A stretch of 64,000 nt of DNA from an uncultured Clostridia bacterium (GTDB taxonomy: Bacteria; Bacillota; Clostridia; Christensenellales; CAG-917), in contig CALVKQ010000008.1 of the NCBI GenBank assembly GCA_944332815.1, positions 1 through 64,000 of the forward strand. The letters run 5' to 3'. Of the stretch, positions 1 through 8,002 are shown piece after piece (positions within the stretch are counted from its first letter, which is position 1; every line of letters starts with the position of its first letter). The translations under genes were made by a program, and so were the position numbers. The notes below the pieces were generated by a model. It worked only from the letters and a program-made list of their open reading frames with translations. It ran no database searches and was not told the origin of the DNA.

Positions 1-59
1 TGGCGGGTGCTTGAATAAACGAGCGGCTCGGCTGCGCCTCGCCGTTCAAGCACCCGCCA
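1..59. repeat. Hairpin-forming inverted repeat at window edge
   Basis: Bases 1-15 (TGGCGGGTGCTTGAA) are the exact reverse complement of bases 45-59, with a 29-nt GC-rich loop. No T-tract follows, so it is more likely an intergenic palindromic repeat than a terminator. It may continue beyond the window edge. Confidence 0.6.
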
Positions 60-90
60 TATGGGAAGACGGAACAAGGCGGAACTCAAA

Positions 91-152
91 GCGCACGGGA
101 ACGGGCGGTCGCCGCTGAACCGCTTGGCGATCCGCCCTTATCTCCCGTGCGG
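91..152. repeat. Nested intergenic hairpin
   Basis: An outer stem pairs GCACGGGA (93-100) with TCCCGTGC (143-150). An inner stem pairs GGGCGGTCGCC with GGCGATCCGCCC. The flank at 64-75 has the motif GAAGACGGAACA, which recurs in the repeat block near 57.77 kb. The whole stretch 1-776 holds no convincing gene. It contains hairpins, this repeat, a terminator-like structure and the tRNA terminator. Confidence 0.5.
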
Positions 153-224
153 CGGTATTTGAGTGGTGATGCCTTGTATGCCGTCTTCGTTACATATCGG
201 CGGTTTGTAGACTTTCACATACGG

Positions 225-276
225 CAAAAGAAAAAACCTAAAACGACTTGCACACAAAGTGGTTCGTTTTAGGTTT
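225..276 (-). terminator. Terminator-like hairpin, minus strand
   Basis: A 13-bp stem (AAACCTAAAACGA at 234-246 with its complement at 264-276) is followed on the minus strand by a T-rich run. It would end a leftward transcript coming from 300-600, but no convincing gene was found there. Confidence 0.45.
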
Positions 277-740
277 CGTGTGGTGGCGGTAACAATACAT
301 TCGCCGCACAGTGCGAAGCGCGTATAATGAGGAATCGTTTCCGAGGAGGGGAGAGATATTGCTCGTTGGTATGTGGGGCGGCGAAAGCGTCTTGCGAAAG
401 GGTGAGTGTTCCTTTTGGGTGAGCGTCGGCAAGCCGCCGAACTTGCGCGCATGGGGCATAATGAAACGCTCGGATATACGGAAAAGTAAAAAGGGATGCG
501 GCACGCATCAATGGTGGTTTGCGCGCGAAGTTCGCGCCTGTTCGTTGCCGGTGGAGTAAAACGACAGGAAATCGAGCCTATCTGATTATCCAAACGCAAT
601 GAGGGGATGCGATGAAACCCCATAAAGTGTCCTCGCGCGCAAAGCTTGCTCCGGTACTTTACGGGGACCCCGTGTGCGTTCTTTTAAGTGCGAGGATGAG
701 GGAGCGTACTTGGCGTACGTGACCGAGATCCGAGACACGC

Positions 741-762
741 AAAAAGGGCGCAAGGTGCGCCC
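741..762 (-). terminator. Intrinsic terminator of tRNA-Val
   Basis: GGGCGCA (746-752) pairs with TGCGCCC (756-762) around a 3-nt loop, and the minus strand runs into TTTTT (745-741). It lies 15 nt beyond the 3' end of the leftward tRNA-Val gene. Confidence 0.75.
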
Positions 763-776
763 CTCATTGCGTTTGG

Positions 777-853
<77 letters not shown>

Positions 854-866
854 GAATGCAAGGGAT

Positions 867-895
867 ATATTACACTAAATTTCTGCGCGTGGCAA
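867..895 (-). promoter_or_regulatory. Promoter of tRNA-Val
   Basis: On the minus strand, TTGCCA (895-890), a 17-nt spacer and TAATAT (872-867) lie about 14 nt before the tRNA 5' end. This spacing suits a tRNA transcript with a very short leader. Confidence 0.6.
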
Positions 896-1018
896 GTGAT
901 TTGCGGCAATTAAAGGCACAAGTTTTACGAGAGGGTGCAAAAGGGGGCGAGGTCGGCGTGATCGCGCCGTTTTGTGCGGTTTGCGTTTGGGAAACTGACG
1001 CGCAAAGCGGCGAGGGAA

Positions 1019-1053
1019 GGGGCGTCGGGGGAAGGGGCGTCGGGGGAAGGGGG
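1019..1053 (+). other. G-quadruplex-like tract
   Basis: Five runs of 4-5 G are separated by 2-4 nt loops (1019-1022, 1027-1031, 1034-1037, 1042-1046, 1049-1053), built from a tandem 15-bp unit GGGGCGTCGGGGGAA. It sits in the 344-bp gap between tRNA-Val and the DUF6512 gene, on the sense strand of the latter. Nothing else was recognised in that gap. Confidence 0.6.
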
Positions 1054-1197
1054 AGGCAAAAGCGCTGCGTGCTTGCATCCGACCGAAAGGACGTGCGTCG
1101 GAGCGGCTGCATTACACCCGTGTTTCGCATTTTCCATATAGGCGCGGCGCTTCGAACGGGAATAATTTCGCGTGCGTGCGTGCGGAATATTTAATTT

Positions 1198-1788
1198 GTG
1201 GGCAGAGAGGAAAAAGTTAAAAGTGATGTGAGAGAGAACGGCGCGGCGGAGGACGCGGTGCGGCGCGACGCGCGCATCGTATGCGCGGTGGGCGGATTAT
1301 TTTGTTGTTTGGTCGGTTCGGGCTCGCATTTCGTTTTCGACCTTACGGGAGGGGAGTTGCTCGCAGGGATATTTTTCCCCGTGAACGAGAGCGTTTGGGA
1401 ACACTTGAAACTAGTGTTTTTCCCGTCTTTTGTGTATTTTGCGGTGGCATTGCCGTGCGCCGGCAGGCTTAAAAACCGCTTGTTCGGAGCATTTGCGGCG
1501 ACCTACATCGCCGCCGCCTTCATCCCCGTCGTCTACTACATTTACACGGCGTTCACAGGGGCTTCCGTGCTTGGGGCGGACATTGCGACGTTCGCAGCCG
1601 CGTGCGCATCGGGGCAGTGTGCGGCATACCGCGCTTTCACCCGTGAGGAGAGCGCGGCGCTCAGCGTGGTCGGGGGGATAGGCATTGCCGCAATTGCGGT
1701 TTGTTATCTTCTGCTGACGGTGTACGCGCCCGATTTTTTTCTGTTTACGGATCCGACGGACGGCAGCGTCGGGATGCCTCCCGTGTGA
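1198..1788 (+). CDS. DUF6512 family membrane protein
   Basis: A 196-aa integral membrane protein of unknown function. After a charged N-terminus (residues 1-28) come a first hydrophobic segment, the motif GSGSHFVFDLTGGE and then FFPVNESVWEHLKLVFFP. This last signature is what I recognise as DUF6512. About five hydrophobic stretches follow to residue 180. The start is a GTG without a clear ribosome site, so the true start may lie up to about 30 nt downstream. It stands alone between a tRNA and an ArsR regulator. No biochemical role is known to me. Confidence 0.75.
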   Translation: MGREEKVKSDVRENGAAEDAVRRDARIVCAVGGLFCCLVGSGSHFVFDLTGGELLAGIFFPVNESVWEHLKLVFFPSFVYFAVALPCAGRLKNRLFGAFAATYIAAAFIPVVYYIYTAFTGASVLGADIATFAAACASGQCAAYRAFTREESAALSVVGGIGIAAIAVCYLLLTVYAPDFFLFTDPTDGSVGMPPV

Positions 1789-1946
1789 GCCGAGATATCC
1801 GCATGATCAAAAATCGACCTATCAGTGCATTATTTTTAACGGGACGATTTCGGGACGCACGCTCCGCCGAAAGCGGACGCGAGCCTGCGTTCACGATCCG
1901 CGCGCGAAAAGAATTATTGAATTGAAAAGATAATTCTGTAAGTGGA

Positions 1947-1975
1947 TTGACAAGCTAAAAAATAAGCGATATATT
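1947..1975 (+). promoter_or_regulatory. Sigma-A type promoter of arsR-like gene
   Basis: TTGACA (1947-1952), a 17-nt spacer and TATATT (1970-1975). The -10 overlaps an imperfect dyad, ATATT at 1971-1975 with AATAT about 14 nt on. This would place an ArsR-type operator at the transcription start and suggests autorepression (inference). Confidence 0.75.
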
Positions 1976-2013
1976 AGAATTACTGCTAGAATATGTGACG
2001 GGAGTATCACGTT

Positions 2014-2292
2014 ATGGAAGAAAAAACTTATATCAACATCTGTAAAGCGTTCAGCGATGTTAATCGTATGAAGATCTTTGAAATGCTGAGGAAAAACGAT
2101 ATGTGCGCATATGAGATCCTCAAGCATCTCAATTGCAGCCAACCCACTCTTTCTTATCATATGAAGTTGCTCACCGACAGCGGCATCGTCAACGGCGAGA
2201 AGCGCGGTCTTTGGAAACATTACAGCGTCAATTACGAGGTGCTGGATGAGTTCCAACATTACTTCAAGAAAGAGAAGCAGGCGGAGAGATGA
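2014..2292 (+). CDS. ArsR/SmtB-family HTH regulator
   Basis: A 92-aa single-domain winged-helix repressor. Residues about 8-75 carry the ArsR pattern ICKAFSDVNRMKIFEML, then the recognition helix CSQPTLSYHMKLLTDSGIV and the wing EKRGLWKHYSVN. There is no CxC metal-binding pair of the arsenic sensors, only single cysteines (C31 in DMCAY, C41 in LNCSQ), so the inducer cannot be named. It is preceded by GGGAG and a consensus promoter and followed by a strong terminator. It is therefore a monocistronic unit, and its targets may be elsewhere or only itself. Confidence 0.9.
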   Translation: MEEKTYINICKAFSDVNRMKIFEMLRKNDMCAYEILKHLNCSQPTLSYHMKLLTDSGIVNGEKRGLWKHYSVNYEVLDEFQHYFKKEKQAER

Positions 2293-2299
2293 CCTCGGC

Positions 2300-2333
2300 G
2301 GACCGAAACCTAAAAGCTTCGGTCCTTTTTTTT
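2300..2333 (+). terminator. Intrinsic terminator after arsR-like gene
   Basis: GGACCGAA (2300-2307) pairs with TTCGGTCC (2318-2325) and is followed by eight T residues (2326-2333). Confidence 0.9.
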
Positions 2334-2373
2334 CGGGGTCCCCGGGTGAAAATCTTTGATTTTCAGCCGGGGC
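2331..2373 (+). repeat. Dispersed hairpin repeat, copy 1 of 2
   Basis: A 43-bp sequence that recurs at 57277-57319 with only two differences. It begins TTTCGGGGTCCCCGGG, and its second half folds as TGAAAATC-TTT-GATTTTCA closed by CCCCGG/CCGGGG. It ends 17 nt before the start of the flavoprotein gene, so it lies in that gene's leader. Confidence 0.8.
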
Positions 2374-2389
2374 TAAATTCGGAGGCGGA

Positions 2390-3607
2390 ATGTCTGTCGT
2401 GCGCTTGACAACGGATATCGCGGTGATAGGAGGCGGAGCGTCCGCTCTCGCTCTTGCCGCCATGCTGAAAGGTGTCAACGTCACTCTTTTGGAAAGGGGA
2501 GCGCGCGCAGGCAAAAAACTGCTTGCAACGGGTAATGGCAAGTGCAATCTGACTGCCGTAGGCGTGGACGGGGACGGGTATAACCGTCCCGAGGATGTCG
2601 CGCCTTTTTTGTTGCGTTTTTCACCCGAAAAAACCGTGTCCTTTTTCAGAGGGCTGGGGCTTGAGCTGAGGGTCCTTTCGGGCAGGGTGTATCCCTATTC
2701 GGAATGCGCCTCCTCCGTGCTGGACGTGCTGATGGCGGCGGCGGAGGAGAACGGAGCGGTCATCCGTACGGGGCATGAAGCGCGCTCCGTAACGCGCGCA
2801 AAAGACGGTTTTGTGACGGAGGGCGTCCTGCTCTCCGACAAAGGCGTTGAAGAGGGGCGTTTTTGCGTGACTTCGCGCGCGGTAGTGCTCGCCACGGGTT
2901 CGGACGCCACTTCCGGCAAGGACAGCCTTTCCCTCTATGTCGGGCTCGGACACGCATCGCGTCCTTTCAGACCCTCGCTCACACCCCTTCTCACGGACAG
3001 GGAGAGCGTCAAAGGGCTGAACGGAATACGCGTCAAATGCAGGGCGGAACTGAACGGTACGACCGTCACGGGGGAGATACTCTTCCGCGACTACGGGCTG
3101 AGCGGCATCGCCGCGCTGGATCTTTCCTCCGTTTACGCGCGCGGACGGGCGAGGAAAGGTGACACGATACATCTCGACCTCGCCCCGGATATAACGGAAG
3201 ACGCGCTTGCGGAGAGGCTCGGAGCGCATCCCGATCGCAGTGCGGAAAGGACGCTTAGGGGGATGTTCCACTCCAGAGTGGCGGAACGTATCGCATACAG
3301 AGCCGGGCAGAGGCTCGACCTCCCTGCGGACGGACGAGCTCTCGCTGCCGTCATCAAAGATTACACGGTCACGCTTCACGGCACGGCGGACGCTTCCCAG
3401 GCGCAGGTGATGTCGGGAGGGCTGCGCACGGAGGAGTTCGACAACTGCCTTCGCTCCCTGCGAACTCCGGGCGCTTACGCCGTCGGAGAGGCTCTGGACG
3501 TGGACGGCATTTGCGGCGGATACAACCTGCAATGGGCGTGGGCTGCGGCGTATGCCGCGGCGTGCGGCATAGCGGAGGACTTCCCGTCCGCGACCCTCAC
3601 GGTCTGA
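2390..3607 (+). CDS. YhiN/BaiN-type flavoprotein (HI0933 family)
   Basis: A 405-aa NAD(P)/FAD-dependent oxidoreductase of the HI0933-like family. The N-terminus has the FAD-binding signature DIAVIGGGASALALAAML (residues 9-26), then the diagnostic GNGKCNLT (about residue 48) and VYPYSECASSVLD. The C-terminal hallmark GEALDVDGICGGYNLQWAWA is near residue 370. Length fits the family. A GGAGG site precedes the ATG. Related proteins include 3-dehydro-bile-acid reductase BaiN, but most members have no assigned substrate, so only a flavin-dependent redox function is claimed. It appears to be a single-gene unit. Confidence 0.9.
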   Translation: MSVVRLTTDIAVIGGGASALALAAMLKGVNVTLLERGARAGKKLLATGNGKCNLTAVGVDGDGYNRPEDVAPFLLRFSPEKTVSFFRGLGLELRVLSGRVYPYSECASSVLDVLMAAAEENGAVIRTGHEARSVTRAKDGFVTEGVLLSDKGVEEGRFCVTSRAVVLATGSDATSGKDSLSLYVGLGHASRPFRPSLTPLLTDRESVKGLNGIRVKCRAELNGTTVTGEILFRDYGLSGIAALDLSSVYARGRARKGDTIHLDLAPDITEDALAERLGAHPDRSAERTLRGMFHSRVAERIAYRAGQRLDLPADGRALAAVIKDYTVTLHGTADASQAQVMSGGLRTEEFDNCLRSLRTPGAYAVGEALDVDGICGGYNLQWAWAAAYAAACGIAEDFPSATLTV

Positions 3608-3674
3608 AAGGATACGAGCGAACGGCGCGCCCCGAGAGATTAGATAAATTAGTTAACTTTTTTGGCGCATAATG

Positions 3675-3703
3675 TTGAAAATAATTTGTTTCAATGTTAT
3701 ACT
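3675..3703 (+). promoter_or_regulatory. marR promoter with overlapping palindromic operator
   Basis: TTGAAA (3675-3680), a 17-nt spacer and TATACT (3698-3703). The expected transcription start is about base 3710, the A of the ATG, so the mRNA looks leaderless. A 20-bp dyad, TTGAAAATAA with TTGTTTCAA (3675-3694), covers the -35 and is the obvious MarR autoregulation site. Confidence 0.75.
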
Positions 3704-3709
3704 ATTTTC

Positions 3710-4162
3710 ATGGACGTAAAAAATGCTGCTTTTTTCTTTTCCGCATACAGGAAACTGTTGCGTTCATATACGGACTTCCAGCTCAACGCGCTGGAAGGCT
3801 ATGAGCTGTCCCCGAATGAGATAGTCGTTTTGAGCAGCATAGAAACCACTCCCACCGCAAGCGAGATAGCCTTGAAGTCGGACGTGAGCAAAGCGCTCGT
3901 TTCGCGCAGCGTCAAGCTGCTCAAAGAAAAGCACTACATCACGGCGACGGTTTCGGACGAGGACAAGCGCGAACAGTATCTTTCCCTTACCGAAGAGGGC
4001 AAAAAGGTTGCGGAACTCATAGACGAGGCGAACCGCAGGTATTTTGCCACCGCGTTCGCAAACTTCGAACAGGACGCAAAAGCCGCCCTCAAAGCGTTGC
4101 TGGGCGTGATGATGCGTAATCTAAACCTGGATTTCGAACTGGATGACGGAAAGAAAGAATGA
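3710..4162 (+). CDS. MarR-family transcriptional regulator
   Basis: A 150-aa winged-helix regulator. The helix-turn-helix is at about residues 45-75 (TPTASEIALKSDVSKALVSRSVKLL), followed by the wing DEDKREQYLSLTEEGKKV. A helical C-terminus would form the dimer. The start at 3710 is chosen because the promoter -10 ends only 6 nt upstream and would exclude the in-frame start at 3662. No Shine-Dalgarno is visible. The stop overlaps the ATG of the M28 peptidase gene (ATGA), so the two are translationally coupled and probably co-regulated. The ligand is unknown. Confidence 0.9.
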   Translation: MDVKNAAFFFSAYRKLLRSYTDFQLNALEGYELSPNEIVVLSSIETTPTASEIALKSDVSKALVSRSVKLLKEKHYITATVSDEDKREQYLSLTEEGKKVAELIDEANRRYFATAFANFEQDAKAALKALLGVMMRNLNLDFELDDGKKE

Positions 4163-5376
4163 AGTTCGATGACATCAAACGCGAAAGCGCGCGTTACGGG
4201 GAATTTGCGCTCAAAGAAGTCGCATACACCGCGGAGAATGCAACATCGCGGCTGGCAGGCAGCGTGGCGGAAGCGGACGCCGCCGAATATGCGGCAAAAG
4301 TTTTGTCCGAAACGGGAGCGAAGGTGGACACCGAAGCGTTCAAAGTCGCTCCTGCCGCGGCTTACGGCTGGTTCAGCGTGACGATGGTGTGCATTTTGCT
4401 TGCATACGTCGCTTACTTTTTCGTGTCGATGGTGTCGGTCGCGCTCATCGTGGTGGCGCTGCTGCCGCTCATCATACAGGGGATATTCCTCTCCCGTGCG
4501 TTTGACGGGGCGTACATTTCCAGGACTTCGCATAACGTGACCGCGCTGTTGCCGTGCACCGGCGAGATGAAAAAACGCGTGTTCTTCACCTCGCATCTGG
4601 ACAGCGCGCACGTGTTCCGTCCGGGCATCAAGGGCGGAGCGAAAGCGGCTCTCGCTCTGGACATAGTGTCGGCGATAGGCTGCTTGTATCTCTTCGCCGC
4701 GGACATAGCTCGTTGGGCGTATCTCGGCAGCGTCGGGACGGGGCTCGCCGCGGACGAATGGCTCATAGTCGGGCTGGTCGGCATAGTGTTCGTGCCCATT
4801 TGGGCGACGGTGCTCTTCCTCATAGACGGGAAGCGTTCCACGCCCGGCGCAGGGGACGGATTGAGCGGCTGCTTTGTGGCGGCGGCTGTCTTGAAGGCGC
4901 TGGCGGAGAGCGACGTCAAGCCCGAGCACACCGAGGTCGGCGTCATCCTCACCGGTTCTTCGGAGTGCGGACTGCGCGGCGCAAAAGCGTGGTGCGACGC
5001 CCATGCGGAGGAGTACCGCGACGGGAAGACTTACTTCGTAACTCTGGACAGCCTGCGCGACGAAAACAAACTCAAAGTGCGCGACCGCGACATGAACGGG
5101 CTGAAACAGTCGGATAAAGAGCTGGTTTCGATGTTTAAGAATGCGGCGGCAAGGGCGGATCTGAAATGCGGAAAGGATAACGTATGCTTCGGTTCGACGG
5201 ATGCGGCGGCGTTCGGGGCGGCAGGGCTCAAAGCCGTGGGCGTGACCGCGTTCGACACCATGGGCGACGTCTACCATACCGAAAAGGATTGCGCCGACAG
5301 CCTTAACGGCGACTTCATGAGCAAGTGTTTCCGCGCCGCGGTGGAACTCATAGAAATGCTGGACAACGAGGAGTAA
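4159..5376 (+). CDS. Membrane-bound M28-family metallopeptidase
   Basis: A 405-aa predicted aminopeptidase-like zinc hydrolase. Two hydrophobic segments at about residues 75-115 and two more at about 170-240 anchor it. The co-catalytic ligands of family M28 are present in order: His and Asp in TSHLDSAH (about 148), Asp in GAGDGLSG (about 234), the Glu in SSECGLRG (about 270), Asp in VTLDSL (about 296) and His in VYHTEKD (about 374). The membrane segments between the first and second ligands are unusual compared with soluble M28 enzymes. It is coupled to the MarR gene by a 4-nt overlap. The substrate is unknown. Confidence 0.85.
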   Translation: MKFDDIKRESARYGEFALKEVAYTAENATSRLAGSVAEADAAEYAAKVLSETGAKVDTEAFKVAPAAAYGWFSVTMVCILLAYVAYFFVSMVSVALIVVALLPLIIQGIFLSRAFDGAYISRTSHNVTALLPCTGEMKKRVFFTSHLDSAHVFRPGIKGGAKAALALDIVSAIGCLYLFAADIARWAYLGSVGTGLAADEWLIVGLVGIVFVPIWATVLFLIDGKRSTPGAGDGLSGCFVAAAVLKALAESDVKPEHTEVGVILTGSSECGLRGAKAWCDAHAEEYRDGKTYFVTLDSLRDENKLKVRDRDMNGLKQSDKELVSMFKNAAARADLKCGKDNVCFGSTDAAAFGAAGLKAVGVTAFDTMGDVYHTEKDCADSLNGDFMSKCFRAAVELIEMLDNEE

Positions 5377-5407
5377 AACGGTCGTATGTCAGACCGAAAT
5401 AATATCG

Positions 5408-5433
5408 GAGCCGCTCATATGAGCGGCTCTTTT
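5408..5433 (+). terminator. Terminator of marR-M28 operon
   Basis: A perfect 22-nt palindrome (5408-5429, GAGCCGCTCAT and its complement) followed by TTTTC. It separates the rightward operon from the convergent leftward dnaC-like gene. Confidence 0.8.
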
Positions 5434-5477
5434 CTATTGTTCATTTTGTATTCGGGATGACGAGGCGCGCGGCGCGG

Positions 5478-6395
5478 TCAGTTCAGGCGCAGGTCTTCCC
5501 CTTCGAAGAGCAGGGTGACGGAACGGCGTTTGTCGAACAGCCGGGAATATATCCTTTCGTTGTAGGTGCGCAATATCCTGTCGGGGGAGAGGTTGGTGGT
5601 GATCATGGTGGAGAGCCCTTTGGAGGTGCGTTCCTCAATGACCATCAGCAGATATTCGCAGGTGACGTTGTTATAGCGCGGTTCGGTGCCGAGGTCGTCT
5701 ATCACCAGCAGTTCCGCGCTCATCACGTCTGCAAGCAGCCCTTCGCGCTCGGAGTATGGGGAGGTGTGGCATTTGAGCATGAGGGAATTGAACGCGACGG
5801 CGCTCATCATCACGGCGCTGTGTCCGCGGCGTATGAGGGTGCGCGCAAGCGCTTCCGCAAGCATCGTCTTGCCCGTCCCCGTCTTGCCCGTGCACACGAT
5901 GATGTTGCGGTTGACATCGGGGAATTTTTTCGCATATGCGCACATTTTCGCGTAAACGGAGGCAAGCCGCTCCGCCTGCGGACCTTTGATCGCGTCAGCG
6001 GAAAAGTCGGAGAGGGCGAACCCTTTCGGCGAGATGTCGCAGGCGACGCCGAGCGCGCGCACGAACGCCTTTTTCACGCAGTCGCAGATCCTGCCGTCGC
6101 ATATGCCGGTGTCCTCGCATTTTTCGCAGGAGATACGTGGCAGGAAGTCCTCTTCCGACCAGCCTGCCGCACGCAGAGCGTCCACGTACGCCGCGTGCGC
6201 CAGTTCCGCGCGTTCGGCGCGGTCGGCGCCGCCGTAGCGCAGGCTCTCATGCAGGATGTTGATATATTCGCGGTGCGCTTCCGCAACATCCGGAAGAGAT
6301 AGTGCGGCGTTCATCCGCTCTCTTGCGGCGGCTTCCTCGCGCCGTTTTGCGGCGCGTTTTTCGTCAAGCACCTTTTTAAGGACTTCGCCTGTCAT
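5478..6395 (-). CDS. DnaC/DnaI-like helicase loader ATPase
   Basis: A 305-aa AAA+ protein of the DnaC/DnaI primosome family that would load the replicative helicase. A helical N-terminus (1-85) precedes a zinc-binding stretch with CEKCEDTGICDGRICDC (about 90-106). Then come Walker A GKTGTGKT (about 168-175), Walker B LLVIDDLGTE (about 230) and the sensor region TTNLSPDRI with arginines near the C-terminus. It overlaps the upstream dnaD-like gene by 4 nt. A DnaD-type protein paired with a DnaI-type loader is the Firmicutes primosome arrangement, so a replication-restart or initiation role is well supported. Confidence 0.92.
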   Translation of the reverse strand: MTGEVLKKVLDEKRAAKRREEAAARERMNAALSLPDVAEAHREYINILHESLRYGGADRAERAELAHAAYVDALRAAGWSEEDFLPRISCEKCEDTGICDGRICDCVKKAFVRALGVACDISPKGFALSDFSADAIKGPQAERLASVYAKMCAYAKKFPDVNRNIIVCTGKTGTGKTMLAEALARTLIRRGHSAVMMSAVAFNSLMLKCHTSPYSEREGLLADVMSAELLVIDDLGTEPRYNNVTCEYLLMVIEERTSKGLSTMITTNLSPDRILRTYNERIYSRLFDKRRSVTLLFEGEDLRLN

Positions 6396-7867
6396 AGATC
6401 GTCATCCTCCAACTCGTCGATATTGACCATGACGGACCTTATCTGCTCGTCGGTGTAATCGCGCTCCTCGAAATTTTTGGAGGAGGAGGGGCGGCTCGCT
6501 GAGGTCTGCGGCGCGCCCGCACCCGCGCGCTTTGCGTCCTCCAAAGTGCGCACGCCCTGCGCTTTCCAGTCGGAGAGCAGACGGTTGATGGCGGACGCAG
6601 GGTAGCTTCTGCCGCCGCACAGTTCCGCAGCGTAGACGATCACTTCGTCCGCAAAGCCCCATACGCCGCTCCACGTCTTGTAATAGTTCCTGTCCGAAGC
6701 GGTGACGGCGCGGTCCCTGCCCGTGGCTTCCACGATCTTCTTTATGCGCGCGTCCTGTTCCACCTGTTTGCCGATGAAGGCGTTGATGGCGTCCACGGTG
6801 AGCAGCCCCTGGGAGTAGAACTTTTCCACCACGCCGTTCATGCCTTCCAGAGTGCGTATGCCGCTGAGGAAGCAGTAGTGCGCCACCGTGACCAGCGCGT
6901 CCTCGGAAAAGCCCTTGTTGAGCCATGGGGAGGTGTAGACCTCCACGACGTGGTCCAGCGATTCGTAAAACACGCCTATGGTCTTGTTTATGCGCACGGC
7001 GAGTTCGTTGAGATGCTCGCGGCGCGCGTTGAAATCCTTCATCTCCTCCGCGCTGAACACGGACATACGGTAAAACTCGTCCAGCCTCGCGTCCAGTTTG
7101 CGGAAGGTCTTGCCGCCTTTGAGGGAAGCTGCGGCTTCCAAAACGGCAGGCAGGGTGAATCCCCAACTGCGCGTCCATTTGGTGAGCATCTGTTTTTCTT
7201 CCAGCTCCGCGCCTCCCTTTCTGCCCAGGGCGGACAGCACGGCGCGCATATCCTCGGACTGCGCCTCGTACTCGTTGAGTTTCTTTTCGACGTCGGCGAC
7301 GGTGCGCACGCCTTCGCTCGCCCAGTTCCTGGCGACGGTGAGGATGTAGGGATAGCGCACGTTTTCGCCCTTCAAGTCTATGCAATAGCGCACTATCATC
7401 AGCAGCGCGTCGCGGTCCATCCTGACGGAATCCAGGAAGGAGTAGTACTCGTTGTATTCGTTGGGGGTGAGCATCCTTTCGTGGAACAGCCCCTGCAACT
7501 CGCTGTTGAAGTCGTTCCACTTTTCGGACTTATACTTTTTCGGGGGCTGCATGGCGCGCTTTAAGGAGCAGTACGCCACTTCCAGCGGTTCGCGGTTAAG
7601 GATGCGGCAAAGCCCGGCGTCCTCGAAGTCGGTGTAGATGGATATGAGTTCGGCTTCGCCGACGTCAAGAGTGGCGCACATCTCGTCCAGGGAATTGAGC
7701 CGCTCGGGCATGGAGCACATGTACAGCCCGTAGAGGTAGACTTTCAGCTGTTTTTCCGAGCAATGCGGAAGGTGTTCGTTGATGAACAGATTGTCAACGA
7801 GCGTGAAACTTTCGATGAGAAAATCGCTGGAAAACTTTGCAAGACTCACTCTTCCTCCGCGGCGCAT
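6392..7867 (-). CDS. DnaD-domain primosome protein with repeated modules
   Basis: A 491-aa protein. An N-terminal winged-helix-like region (about 20-125) is followed by several DnaD/DnaB_2-type helical modules. Each has the pattern [YW]-x-G[FI]-x-(D/E)x2[AVL]...YxxxLxxWxxxGVRT. The clearest are about 133-215 (ARNWASEGVRTVADVEKKL), 232-285 (TRSWGFTLPAVLEAAASL), 310-365 (LNKGFSEDALVTVAHYC) and 400-450 (LSDWKAQGVRTLEDAKRA). Ordinary DnaD has one such module in about 230 aa. The C-terminus is short and acidic after a low-complexity linker. The ATG at 7867 has a GGAGG site 6 nt upstream. It is co-transcribed with the DnaC-like gene. Confidence 0.85.
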   Translation of the reverse strand: MRRGGRVSLAKFSSDFLIESFTLVDNLFINEHLPHCSEKQLKVYLYGLYMCSMPERLNSLDEMCATLDVGEAELISIYTDFEDAGLCRILNREPLEVAYCSLKRAMQPPKKYKSEKWNDFNSELQGLFHERMLTPNEYNEYYSFLDSVRMDRDALLMIVRYCIDLKGENVRYPYILTVARNWASEGVRTVADVEKKLNEYEAQSEDMRAVLSALGRKGGAELEEKQMLTKWTRSWGFTLPAVLEAAASLKGGKTFRKLDARLDEFYRMSVFSAEEMKDFNARREHLNELAVRINKTIGVFYESLDHVVEVYTSPWLNKGFSEDALVTVAHYCFLSGIRTLEGMNGVVEKFYSQGLLTVDAINAFIGKQVEQDARIKKIVEATGRDRAVTASDRNYYKTWSGVWGFADEVIVYAAELCGGRSYPASAINRLLSDWKAQGVRTLEDAKRAGAGAPQTSASRPSSSKNFEERDYTDEQIRSVMVNIDELEDDDL

Positions 7868-8002
7868 ACGCGCCCTCCGCAGGTGCGGACGCTTATAACC
7901 ATATCACAAACGGAGAAGAAAGAAAACTCTCGCGCGCGATAAAAAATAAAAATCCCATATATTGGCAGGCGCGCGCGTGCGGTCAACCAATTCCGAGCGC
8001 GG

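Noticed and set aside
138..623. 161-codon minus frame and 82-codon plus frame (311-559) near the window start
   Set aside because: No ribosome site, no domain, and the region contains hairpin repeats. Low-complexity Arg/Ser/Pro translation suggests non-coding DNA.
856..1194. 112-codon plus-strand frame covering the G-rich tract
   Set aside because: It starts in the tRNA promoter and its central part is a translated GGGGCGTC repeat; no support for coding.
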